From Stomatobaculum longum (lineage in GTDB: Bacteria > Bacillota > Clostridia > Lachnospirales > Lachnospiraceae): a stretch of DNA of 7,138 bases. The translations under genes and the position numbers were made by a program. The DNA lies in the NCBI GenBank assembly GCA_905370385.1, contig CAJPKN010000080.1:1-7138 (forward strand), written 5' to 3'. The notes beneath the pieces are model-generated. The model worked only from the letters and a program-made list of their open reading frames with translations. It was not told the origin of the DNA and did not search any database. Positions 1-5,650 of the stretch are shown piece after piece. The number at the start of each line of letters is the position of its first letter. Position 1 is the stretch's first letter.

Positions 1-2
1 AA

Positions 3-50
3 CAGGGGGAAGAGGAAAAGGTGAGGGTGCGGAAGCCTGTGGAACAGTAA
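3..50 (+). CDS. Possible C-terminal tail of an upstream gene (partial)
   Basis: A reading frame open from the window edge ends at TAA 48-50 and would encode a charged tail ending KPVEQ. Most third codon positions are G or C, as in the genes further on, and the frame stops shortly before a hairpin, which fits the end of a gene. With only 15 codons visible no family can be named. Of the two other plus-strand frames, one stops at 22-24 and the other stays open without looking coding. The assignment is an inference from position and composition. Confidence 0.25.
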   Translation, partial: QGEEEKVRVRKPVEQ

Positions 51-76
51 GGCGTAGTCGGGGGAGCCCCTTGAAA

Positions 77-105
77 TGGACAAAAAAACCGCAGTGCTGT
101 AAAGT
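77..105 (+). promoter_or_regulatory. Weak candidate promoter for the HIT-rhomboid operon
   Basis: TGGACA (77-82, 5 of 6 to the -35 consensus) and TAAAGT (100-105, 4 of 6 to the -10 consensus) are separated by 17 bp. Transcription would begin near 112, giving a leader of about 44 nt before the ATG at 156. The -10 element overlaps the left arm and loop of the 89-121 hairpin, so a transcript from this promoter would not contain the whole hairpin. This is pattern matching by eye and could be chance. Confidence 0.25.
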
Positions 106-121
106 AAAGACAACACTGCGG
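82..121 (-). terminator. Rho-independent terminator-like hairpin, best oriented on the minus strand
   Basis: Arms 89-100 and 110-121 are complementary except for one C/A mismatch: 8 bp, a mismatch, then 3 bp, around a 9-nt A-rich loop (101-109). On the minus strand the stem is followed directly by seven T residues (complement of A 82-88), the classic intrinsic terminator layout. On the plus strand the stem is followed only by CAAGTTTGTTTGC, a weaker T-rich tract, so it may act in both directions. It lies after the putative upstream gene end and before the HIT gene. Confidence 0.55.
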
Positions 122-155
122 CAAGTTTGTTTGCACGGAAAGAGGAGGCATAAGG

Positions 156-572
156 ATGAGACAAGACGATTGTATTTTCTGTAAAATCGCAAACGGAGAA
201 ATTCCGGCGACGGAAATCTGTGAGAACGAAGGCTTTCGCGTGATTTTGGATCTGGGCCCCGCGTCCAAGGGACACGCGCTGGTGCTGCCGAAAGAGCACT
301 ATCGCGACATCACCGAGCTTCCGGAGAAGGCTGCGGGCGAGGCGTTTTCGCTCGCCGGGAAGGTCGGCAAGGCCATGAAGCAGGGACTCGGTGCCGCGGG
401 CTTTAACATTGTCCAGAACAACGGCACGGCGGCCGGTCAGACGGTGTTTCACTTCCACATCCATGTGATACCGCGCTATGAGGGCAGTCCGGAGATGGTC
501 GCGTGGACGCCCGGAAAGGCAGAGGCAGAGGAACTGAAGGCAACTGCCGAGAGCATACGCAAGGCGCTTTGA
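156..572 (+). CDS. HIT-family nucleotide hydrolase/transferase (HinT-like)
   Basis: A 138-residue cytosolic histidine triad protein. This family hydrolyses nucleoside phosphoramidates or related adenosine nucleotides and normally works as a homodimer. The signature H-x-H-x-H is at residues 99-103 (HFHIHVI), and its middle histidine is the expected nucleophile. The N-terminal CIFC (C6, C9) together with H48 and H99 fits the structural zinc site seen in many bacterial HIT proteins. The GHALVLPKEH stretch (39-48) and NNGTAAGQTVFH (88-99) are the usual family blocks, and the length matches single-domain HIT proteins. The start is well supported: AGGAGG at 143-148 lies 7 nt before ATG 156. The gene is followed after 4 bp by the rhomboid gene and probably shares its mRNA. 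The true substrate cannot be read from the sequence. Confidence 0.95.
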   Translation: MRQDDCIFCKIANGEIPATEICENEGFRVILDLGPASKGHALVLPKEHYRDITELPEKAAGEAFSLAGKVGKAMKQGLGAAGFNIVQNNGTAAGQTVFHFHIHVIPRYEGSPEMVAWTPGKAEAEELKATAESIRKAL

Positions 573-576
573 AACC

Positions 577-1191
577 ATGTACGGGAAAAGACGAAATGCG
601 CCGGTCACGGATTTCCTGATTCTTGTGAATATACTGGTGTTCCTCTATGTGGCGCTGCGCGGCGGCCTGCGGGACGATGAGGTTTTGCTTCGCTGCGGCG
701 CAAGCTATACGCCCTATGTTCTGGAGCGGCAGGAGTACTGGAGATTGCTCACGGCGGCCTTTTTGCACTTCGGCATACGGCATCTCGGGAACAATATGTT
801 TGTTCTCTTTGTGACCGGCGACAGTCTGGAGCACGCGCTGGGACATGTGAAATACCTGATCTTTTACCTCTTTTCGGCTGTCGGCGCCTCGGCCGCTTCC
901 CTTGCGGTCGAGGTAGCTATGGGACAGAAGGTTCTCAGTGCGGGTGCCTCGGGCGTGGTTTTCGCCGTGCTCGGCGGCTTGATCTGGGTGCTCATCAGAA
1001 ACCGCGGTCGCTTTGAGGAGTTCCGCATCCGCAACCTTCTTTTTTTCTCGGGCATCATGCTGCTGAGCGGCTTCTTCACCGAGGGGGTTGACAACGCGGC
1101 GCATGCGGGCGGTCTGCTGGTCGGTTTTCTGCTCGCGGTCGTGCTTTACCGGCGACCGGCAGTCACGCTGTTCAGCACGGACATGACCTGA
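577..1191 (+). CDS. Rhomboid-family intramembrane serine protease
   Basis: A 204-residue multi-pass membrane protein that should cleave transmembrane substrates inside the bilayer. The catalytic dyad is visible: S125 in GASGVVFAVLG (123-133) and H176 in DNAAHAGGLLVGF (172-184). The HLGNNM motif (69-74) supplies the conserved asparagine of the oxyanion region, and W55-R56 matches the conserved WR of loop 1. Hydrophobic segments lie near residues 11-27, 69-81, 91-111, 120-140, 154-167 and 174-191, consistent with a minimal six-TM rhomboid core with no extra soluble domain. Only a weak AAGG-like site precedes the ATG, 4 bp after the HIT stop, so translation is probably coupled to that gene. The last 46 bp overlap the 3' end of murG on the other strand. 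Substrates are unknown. Confidence 0.93.
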   Translation: MYGKRRNAPVTDFLILVNILVFLYVALRGGLRDDEVLLRCGASYTPYVLERQEYWRLLTAAFLHFGIRHLGNNMFVLFVTGDSLEHALGHVKYLIFYLFSAVGASAASLAVEVAMGQKVLSAGASGVVFAVLGGLIWVLIRNRGRFEEFRIRNLLFFSGIMLLSGFFTEGVDNAAHAGGLLVGFLLAVVLYRRPAVTLFSTDMT

Positions 1192-2219
1192 GCCACACCG
1201 TCCGCGCTGCCGCCCGCTTCCATTGCGGCGAGGTAGCGCGCGCGGTCCGCATAGGTTTCGCGAATCGCTGCGAGCAAGGTCTCGCGCGACAGGGCTTCTT
1301 CCTCGAGTACGCGGGAGTAGCCCTGTTTTTCGTAAGAGCGGGCATTCAGAATCTGGTCGCCGCGGCTCGCCTTTGCGGAGAGCGGTATCAGCACATTGGG
1401 CTTTCGGAGCGCCAGAATTTCGCAGATGGCGTTGGCACCGGCGCGGCTCACCATGATGTCCGCGAGGGCAAAGTAGTCCTTTAATTCCTCGGAGACATAC
1501 TCAAACTGGCGGTAGCCCGGGGTGTCGGAAAGCGCGGTGTCCAAATTGTTCTTACCTGCGATGTGCAGCACTTGGAACTCTTTCAGGAGTTCCGGAAGCG
1601 CCTCGCGGACGGCCGCATTGACCGCGCGGGAACCGAGGCTTCCGCCGATCACGAGGAGCACCGGGCGCTCTGTCGTAAAGCCGGTTCGTTCATAGGCCGC
1701 CTCGCGGCTGCCCGAGAGGAGCTCCGCGCGTATCGGAGAGCCGGTGAGCACGGCCTTGTCTTTCGGGAGCAGGGAAAGTGTCTCGGGGAAGTTACAGCAG
1801 ATTTTGGTCGCAGCACTGTAGGAGAGGCGGTTTGCGAGTCCCGGTGTCATATCCGACTCGTGGATCACGGCGGGAATGCCGAGGCGCTTTGCGGCGCGCA
1901 CCACGGGAACCGCGACATAGCCGCCCTTCGAAAAGACGAGGTCCGGCCGGAACTCTCTGAGTATCGCCTTTGCCTCGCCGTAGCCCTTCAACACGCGGAA
2001 GGGATCGGTGAAGTTTTTCCAGTCGAAATAGCGGCGCAGTTTGCCGGAAGAAATGCCGCGGTAGGGCGTGCCGGTCGCTTCGATTAACTTGCGCTCCATG
2101 CCCTCGTAGGAGCCGATGTAGAGGACCTCAAAGCCGGCTTCGCGAAGCGCCGGGAGCAGGGCGATATTCGGTGTGACGTGACCTGCGGTGCCGCCGCCGG
2201 TCAGAACGATTTTTTTCAT
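1146..2219 (-). CDS. murG: MurG, undecaprenyl-PP-MurNAc-pentapeptide GlcNAc transferase (MurG2 type)
   Basis: This GT28-family enzyme transfers GlcNAc from UDP-GlcNAc to lipid I, making lipid II at the inner face of the membrane for peptidoglycan synthesis. At 357 residues it is full length. Seen in order: the N-terminal glycine-rich loop GGGTAGH (8-14, with conserved H14), SGKLRRYFDWKNF (58-70), SKGGYVAVPV (97-106), HESDMTPGLANR (120-131), the second glycine-rich loop GGSLGSRAVN (192-201), and the UDP-GlcNAc region SRAGANAICEILAL (258-271) with SRGDQILNA (285-293). HESDMTPGLANR instead of the HEQN form places it, from my knowledge of the family, with the clostridial and B. cereus MurG2 group. 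ATG at 2217-2219 is preceded by AAGGAG (2230-2235 on this strand, 10 nt away). It stands alone, with its own promoter, not in a division cluster. Its 3' end overlaps the convergent rhomboid gene. Confidence 0.96.
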   Translation of the reverse strand: MKKIVLTGGGTAGHVTPNIALLPALREAGFEVLYIGSYEGMERKLIEATGTPYRGISSGKLRRYFDWKNFTDPFRVLKGYGEAKAILREFRPDLVFSKGGYVAVPVVRAAKRLGIPAVIHESDMTPGLANRLSYSAATKICCNFPETLSLLPKDKAVLTGSPIRAELLSGSREAAYERTGFTTERPVLLVIGGSLGSRAVNAAVREALPELLKEFQVLHIAGKNNLDTALSDTPGYRQFEYVSEELKDYFALADIMVSRAGANAICEILALRKPNVLIPLSAKASRGDQILNARSYEKQGYSRVLEEEALSRETLLAAIRETYADRARYLAAMEAGGSADGVAQVMSVLNSVTAGRR

Positions 2220-2266
2220 TTACGAACCTCTCCTTACAGGGTAAGATGAAGAAAGCTATGTCTTGT

Positions 2267-2295
2267 ATTTTACTCTGCGGAAGGCATTATCTCAA
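2267..2295 (-). promoter_or_regulatory. Sigma-A-type promoter for murG
   Basis: Read on the minus strand, TTGAGA (2290-2295, 5 of 6 to consensus) and TAAAAT (2267-2272, 5 of 6) are separated by exactly 17 bp. Predicted transcription start is near 2260, giving a leader of about 40 nt that contains the murG ribosome binding site. It occupies most of the 94-bp divergent spacer and ends only 6 bp from the mtnN Shine-Dalgarno sequence. It is the best promoter match I found in the window. Confidence 0.65.
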
Positions 2296-2313
2296 GGCGG
2301 CAAAGGAGGCATT

Positions 2314-3009
2314 ATGACGGTAGGTATCATTGGGGCTATGGAAGAAGAGGTGAGCGGCCTTGCGGCGCGGCTTGCGGAGGCAAAAGAGGAAGTACGCGCG
2401 GGTATGCGCTTTCTGACGGGGAAAATCGAGGGGAAGGGCGTTGCGCTTGTCTGCTCCGGAATCGGCAAGGTAAATGCAGCCGTTGCGGCGAGCATCTTGA
2501 TGGAGCGCTTTCATGCGGACTGCATCCTGAATACCGGCATTGCGGGCGGCATTGCGCCGGAGGTAAAGCTCGGTGACATTGTGCTCTCGACGGACTGCCT
2601 GGAGCATGATTTTAATGTCACGGCCTTCGGCTATGAGAAGGGCGTGATTCCGAGAATGGAGACCAGTGTGTTTCCGGCAGATCAAAGACTCCTGGAACTC
2701 GCGAAGACCTGCGAAGAGGAGCTCGCTTCCGGCGTCACGGTTCACACGGGACGCGTGGTGTCCGGCGATCTCTTTGTCGCGAGCCGGGAAAAGAAGGAAG
2801 AGCTGTACCGCGACTTTCACGGAAGCTGCTGCGAGATGGAGGGCGCCGCGATTGCGCACACGGCCTATCTCTACGGCGTGCCCTACCTTGTGATTCGCGC
2901 CATTTCCGATCAAGCGGATATGAAGGCAACGGAGAATTATCCGGAATTTACGGCGCAGGCAATCGAGAACTTTTTAAAGCTCACGCTTCGCATGCTGAAA
3001 GCGCTCTGA
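2314..3009 (+). CDS. mtnN: 5'-methylthioadenosine/S-adenosylhomocysteine nucleosidase
   Basis: This cytosolic PNP/UDP-phosphorylase-fold enzyme removes adenine from methylthioadenosine and S-adenosylhomocysteine, relieving product inhibition of methyl transfer and polyamine synthesis and yielding S-ribosylhomocysteine, the precursor of AI-2 where LuxS is present. The 231 residues match the usual length of about 230. Key residues line up with the E. coli enzyme: GIIGAMEEE at 4-12 with catalytic-region E12, NTGIAGG (73-79), SGDLFV (150-155), EMEGAA (174-179) with E176 binding ribose, and catalytic acid D199 in RAISDQAD. ATG 2314 was chosen because AAAGGAGG (2302-2309) sits 4 nt before it and the protein then begins with the family's canonical N-terminus. 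An in-frame upstream TTG at 2263 would add 17 unrelated residues. It is divergent from murG and ends 2 bp from the convergent small gene. Confidence 0.96.
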   Translation: MTVGIIGAMEEEVSGLAARLAEAKEEVRAGMRFLTGKIEGKGVALVCSGIGKVNAAVAASILMERFHADCILNTGIAGGIAPEVKLGDIVLSTDCLEHDFNVTAFGYEKGVIPRMETSVFPADQRLLELAKTCEEELASGVTVHTGRVVSGDLFVASREKKEELYRDFHGSCCEMEGAAIAHTAYLYGVPYLVIRAISDQADMKATENYPEFTAQAIENFLKLTLRMLKAL

Positions 3010-3011
3010 GT

Positions 3012-3278
3012 TCACTCTTCGAGGACTTCAATCTCCATATAGTCAAAGGGAAGCGCCTCGAGAAAGTTATCGGCGGTAAAACGCGTGCGCGCACGGCGCT
3101 TGAAGTCACGGATGTTCTTCTCAAGCCAGAGCGGCGAGGGGAGATCGAATTCCGCGGCGAGGGCGGTGACGGCGCCGAGCACCTTTTCGGTGCGGCTTTT
3201 TTCGCGGCTTTCATCGTTAATGACAGCGTTTAGAATTATTTTGGTGTGCCGGACACATTTTCCGGAGAGACGAAACAT
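3012..3278 (-). CDS. Small conserved hypothetical protein, 88 aa
   Basis: A soluble, charged protein without transmembrane segments or a signal peptide. I cannot assign a function. The order of features (an N-terminal strand-like segment, TRT/SRTEKV at about 29-33, a helical stretch AVTALAAEFDLPSPLW, a charged K/R-rich patch at about 55-67, RFTADNF at 67-73, and an acidic end DYMEIEVLEE) resembles an uncharacterised family of about 85 residues I recall from Lachnospiraceae, with TRFTQDNF and FDYLEIQV-like blocks. That link is from memory. Coding is supported by a strong GGAGG site (minus strand, about 3286-3290) 7-8 nt before ATG 3278 and by the short, clean fit between mtnN and the next operon. 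It also contains an apparent plus-strand terminator hairpin (3174-3202). Its stop faces the mtnN stop across 2 bp. Confidence 0.82.
   Translation of the reverse strand: MFRLSGKCVRHTKIILNAVINDESREKSRTEKVLGAVTALAAEFDLPSPLWLEKNIRDFKRRARTRFTADNFLEALPFDYMEIEVLEE
3174..3202 (+). terminator. Probable intrinsic terminator for mtnN, inside the antisense small gene
   Basis: On the plus strand, GCC (3174-3176) plus GCACC (3179-3183) pair with GGTGC (3189-3193) plus GGC (3194-3196), around the loop TTTTC, with a 2-nt GA bulge. Six T residues (3197-3202) follow at once. The site lies about 165 nt past the mtnN stop, the right place to end mtnN transcription, but within the coding sequence of the 3012-3278 gene. 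Coincidence with its codons cannot be excluded. Confidence 0.5.
3208..3236 (+). promoter_or_regulatory. Weak candidate promoter for the coiled-coil/DUF5711/glcK operon
   Basis: TAGAAT (3231-3236, 5 of 6 to the -10 consensus) is preceded at 17 bp by CTTTCA (3208-3213, only 3 of 6 to the -35 consensus). It begins 5 bp after the T-run of the 3174-3202 terminator and would give a leader of about 134 nt before GTG 3377. It lies inside the divergent small gene. No better plus-strand match was seen in the 3279-3376 spacer. The call rests on the -10 match and position only. Confidence 0.25.
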
Positions 3279-3376
3279 GAGCTTACCTCCGCATCTGCAA
3301 GTTGAGTGTTAGCTGTCCGTCTATCGTAGCGGAAGCGGGGCACAAATGCAATGCGATGCTCAGAAAGGAGTTTTGG

Positions 3377-4480
3377 GTGGAACAGTCGGGTATGGATTAC
3401 AGCAAGTTCCTTGAGGAAGCGCGCTTGGCGGTCATCAAGGAGGCAGAGCTTCGGAAGCAGGAGGAGGAGCTCGGTGTGCAGGAGGCGGAGCGCCGTCAGG
3501 AACTCATGGCGGAGGAGCAGAGCCTTAAGGACAACATTGAGCGCACCGTGCAGAACCGCCGAAAAGAGCTCAGCGATAACTTTGACGACGAAATCGCGCG
3601 AGAGCGGGATGCCGTCAAGCGGGCGCAGTCCAAGAAAGAGAGAGCAAAGAGCATAGGCAAGCAGGAGCGAATTGCGTCGGAATCCGCCCCGCTCAAGGAC
3701 AAGCGGACAGAGATCAAGCGCACGCTCCGCGAACTGTTTCGGAAGAACGGGGTCCCCTCGATATTCCGCTCCAAGCTCTACTATGCGCTCTACTGGCCGC
3801 AGCATTTCGCCGAATGGATGAAGATTCTGCTCTTTGTCGCAGCTCTCTTTGTGGCATTGCCCTGCGGCATCTATTTCTTTGCGCTGCCCGAGCGCTTGCG
3901 CAATATACCGGCTCTGGTATTGATTTACATTGCGGATATCGTGGTAATCGGCGGCATCTACACGGCCATCGGCACGCGCTCCAAGCTCCGTTATCTGGAG
4001 ACCCTGAAAGAGGGGCGGCGCATGCAGAACGAACTCACAGCACTCGCAAGGGAACTCAAGAAGTTAAAGAAGCGCATTCAGCGCGATAAGAGCGACGAGC
4101 CCTATGCACTGGACAGCTACGACAGTGAGATTTCCGCCGCAGAGCAGCGGCTTGAGGAGACCCAGCAGAAGAAACAGGCTGCGATGCAGAAATTCGAAGC
4201 GGAGACCAGCGGAATCATTGCGAAGGAACTCAGCGGAGAGGCAGAGCCGCGCATTACCCAGAAGAAGAGTGCTTACGAAGAGACCCACAGTCGCTTGACC
4301 GAAATCGGCAAAGAACGGCAGGCAGCGGCGCTCCGCCTCGCGGAAGCCTATGAACCCCTGCTCGGCAAGGAGTTCATGTCGGAGGAAAAAATCGAGGCGT
4401 TAAAGAACATCATGGACAACGGGACGGCAACCAATTTGGCGGAAGCTGTTGAACAGTACCGGAACCGACAGGAGTCCTGA
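3377..4480 (+). CDS. Two-TM membrane protein with N- and C-terminal coiled coils, unknown function
   Basis: The product is 367 residues long and I do not recognise a named family. Residues about 10-115 are highly charged, E/K/R/Q-rich and heptad-like, predicting a long coiled coil. Two hydrophobic segments follow (about 149-170 and 177-199), joined by a very short loop. A second long charged helical region spans about 205-325, and a short conserved-looking helical tail is at 332-362 (EKIEALKNIMDNGTATNLAE within it). Positive residues flank both outer ends of the TM hairpin, so both coils should be cytosolic. GTG 3377 was chosen because AAAGGAG (3364-3370) is 6 nt upstream. ATG 3392 is too far from that site, and TTG 3302 and ATG 3356 lack one. 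The DUF5711-like gene starts 2 bp after this stop, suggesting the two products work together. The shape suggests a membrane-anchored scaffold, which is inference. Confidence 0.88.
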   Translation: MEQSGMDYSKFLEEARLAVIKEAELRKQEEELGVQEAERRQELMAEEQSLKDNIERTVQNRRKELSDNFDDEIARERDAVKRAQSKKERAKSIGKQERIASESAPLKDKRTEIKRTLRELFRKNGVPSIFRSKLYYALYWPQHFAEWMKILLFVAALFVALPCGIYFFALPERLRNIPALVLIYIADIVVIGGIYTAIGTRSKLRYLETLKEGRRMQNELTALARELKKLKKRIQRDKSDEPYALDSYDSEISAAEQRLEETQQKKQAAMQKFEAETSGIIAKELSGEAEPRITQKKSAYEETHSRLTEIGKERQAAALRLAEAYEPLLGKEFMSEEKIEALKNIMDNGTATNLAEAVEQYRNRQES

Positions 4481-4482
4481 GC

Positions 4483-5634
4483 ATGGCGGCGGAAACAAAC
4501 ACGCTGAAAAAGGACTGGCGCAGACTGATATGGATTACGGCCGGCCTCCTTACGGTGCTGGTCGCATGGAACATTTATCACGGGCGTAAGAGTTACCGCG
4601 CCTATGCGGTGCTGAACCAGCAGGACGTGAGCCAGGGCAGCCTGGTGGGTTACGAGCCCTTCAAGCGCGGTTTTCTCAAGTATTCGAAGGACGGCGTCAG
4701 CTATATCGGCGAAAAGAACGAGACCTACTGGTCCTCGAGTTTTGAGATGAAGGACCCAGTCATTGATGTCAACGGGGCTTACGCGGTCATTGCGGACCGC
4801 ACCGGAAACATCCTTCAGATTTTTGACGAGAAGCACGGAAAAATCGGAGAATGCCGCACGGAGCGAAGCTTGGACAGCGCTTCGATTTCGGCCGGCGGCA
4901 TTGTCGCGACGCTCGAAGAGGACAGCGTTGCGAGCTACATTCAGTTTTACAACCCGGACGGCACGGTGCTCGACATCACGGTCAAGGCGCTGCTCGAGGG
5001 CGACGGTTTCTTTACGGCGCTCGATCTCTCGGATGACGGCAGCCAGGTCCTTGTGGGAGTTGCTTATCTCGAGGGCGGCGTGCTCCACGGCAAGGTGGCA
5101 GCCTACGATTTCTCGGAAAAAGAGAGCAGCGGCAAGGGACCGATGCGCGGCGGCGTGGAGCCCTTTGCCGGGAAGAATCTGATTTCGGAGGTGCGCTACC
5201 TGCAGAACGGAACCGCTTTTGCGGCGTCCACACGCGGGCTCTTCTTTTTCCGGGTCGGGGAACAGAAGGTGGAGGGCTACAGCTCCGTCGAGGCGGAGGA
5301 GGAGATACGATCGCTCTGCTTTGACCGCTCCTATGTGGGCATAGTTCTGAACGATACGGTGTCCAAAAACGGGCCGTACCGCATAGAACTTTACAACAGC
5401 AGCGGAGAGCGGGTGATGCACGCAAACTTCGGCGAGCACTACAGCACCTCCTTTGTGGACAAGGGGACCGTGTTCCTGCTCGGGAGCGATACCCTGACGA
5501 TTTTCTTAAAGAACGGCACCAAACAGTTCAGCGGAAACGTGGATTTTTCTCTGGTGCGCGCCGTGCGCCGCCCCGGAGAGAATCGCTACCTCTGGCTCGG
5601 GGCCTCACACATCAAAGAAGTAAAACTAAAGTGA
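4483..5634 (+). CDS. DUF5711-family bitopic membrane protein, probable extracytoplasmic beta-propeller
   Basis: A 383-residue protein with one N-terminal TM segment (about 15-32, preceded by KKDWRR and lacking an obvious cleavage site), followed by a large strand-rich domain to the end. The soluble part shows repeating propeller-like units, such as AYAVIADRTGNILQIFD (about 90-106), SYIQFYNPDGTVLD, FTALDLSDDGSQVLVGVAY and TAFAASTRGLFFF, typical of PQQ/WD40-like blades. Overall architecture and wording match what I know as DUF5711 of Lachnospiraceae and relatives; the function is unknown. By the positive-inside rule the orientation is ambiguous because HGRKSYR also follows the TM, but an outside domain is usual for this layout. 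AGGAG (4470-4474), inside the previous gene, lies 8 nt before the ATG, and the genes are only 2 bp apart, so translation is coupled. No catalytic motif is seen; a sensing or scaffolding role is conjecture. Confidence 0.85.
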   Translation: MAAETNTLKKDWRRLIWITAGLLTVLVAWNIYHGRKSYRAYAVLNQQDVSQGSLVGYEPFKRGFLKYSKDGVSYIGEKNETYWSSSFEMKDPVIDVNGAYAVIADRTGNILQIFDEKHGKIGECRTERSLDSASISAGGIVATLEEDSVASYIQFYNPDGTVLDITVKALLEGDGFFTALDLSDDGSQVLVGVAYLEGGVLHGKVAAYDFSEKESSGKGPMRGGVEPFAGKNLISEVRYLQNGTAFAASTRGLFFFRVGEQKVEGYSSVEAEEEIRSLCFDRSYVGIVLNDTVSKNGPYRIELYNSSGERVMHANFGEHYSTSFVDKGTVFLLGSDTLTIFLKNGTKQFSGNVDFSLVRAVRRPGENRYLWLGASHIKEVKLK

Positions 5635-5650
5635 GCGGAGGGGAAGAAAC

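Noticed and set aside
403..1104. 233-codon open frame on the minus strand
   Set aside because: It lies antisense to the HIT and rhomboid genes, whose catalytic motifs are intact. Its translation is low-complexity and Arg/His-rich without family features. High GC leaves antisense frames open.
1149..1159. CCGG-CGA-CCGG mini-hairpin at the rhomboid/murG overlap as a terminator
   Set aside because: The stem is only 4 bp and no T-run follows on either strand.
1563..2087. 174-codon open frame on the plus strand
   Set aside because: It is a shadow of murG, which has every family motif on the other strand. No ribosome site or recognisable domain.
2263..2313. Upstream TTG start for mtnN adding 17 residues
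   Set aside because: No ribosome site precedes it. ATG 2314 has AAAGGAGG and gives the canonical GIIGAMEEE N-terminus.
3323..3351. Minus-strand TTGCAT-17-TACGAT as promoter of the 88-residue gene
   Set aside because: Spacing is ideal but only 7 of 12 positions match the consensus, which is expected by chance in such a spacer.
3302..3376. Upstream TTG (3302) or ATG (3356) start for the coiled-coil gene
   Set aside because: Neither has a Shine-Dalgarno sequence, whereas GTG 3377 has AAAGGAG at 6 nt. The extra residues are Cys-rich and unlike the rest of the protein.
5213..5224. CCGC-TTTT-GCGG hairpin within the DUF5711-like gene
   Set aside because: It is a short stem with no T-run after it, in the middle of a coding region. 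Most likely codon chance.
4348..5439. 363-codon open frame on the minus strand
   Set aside because: It is antisense to the DUF5711-like gene and the end of the coiled-coil gene, both with good ribosome sites and coherent architecture. The antisense product has no recognisable domain.
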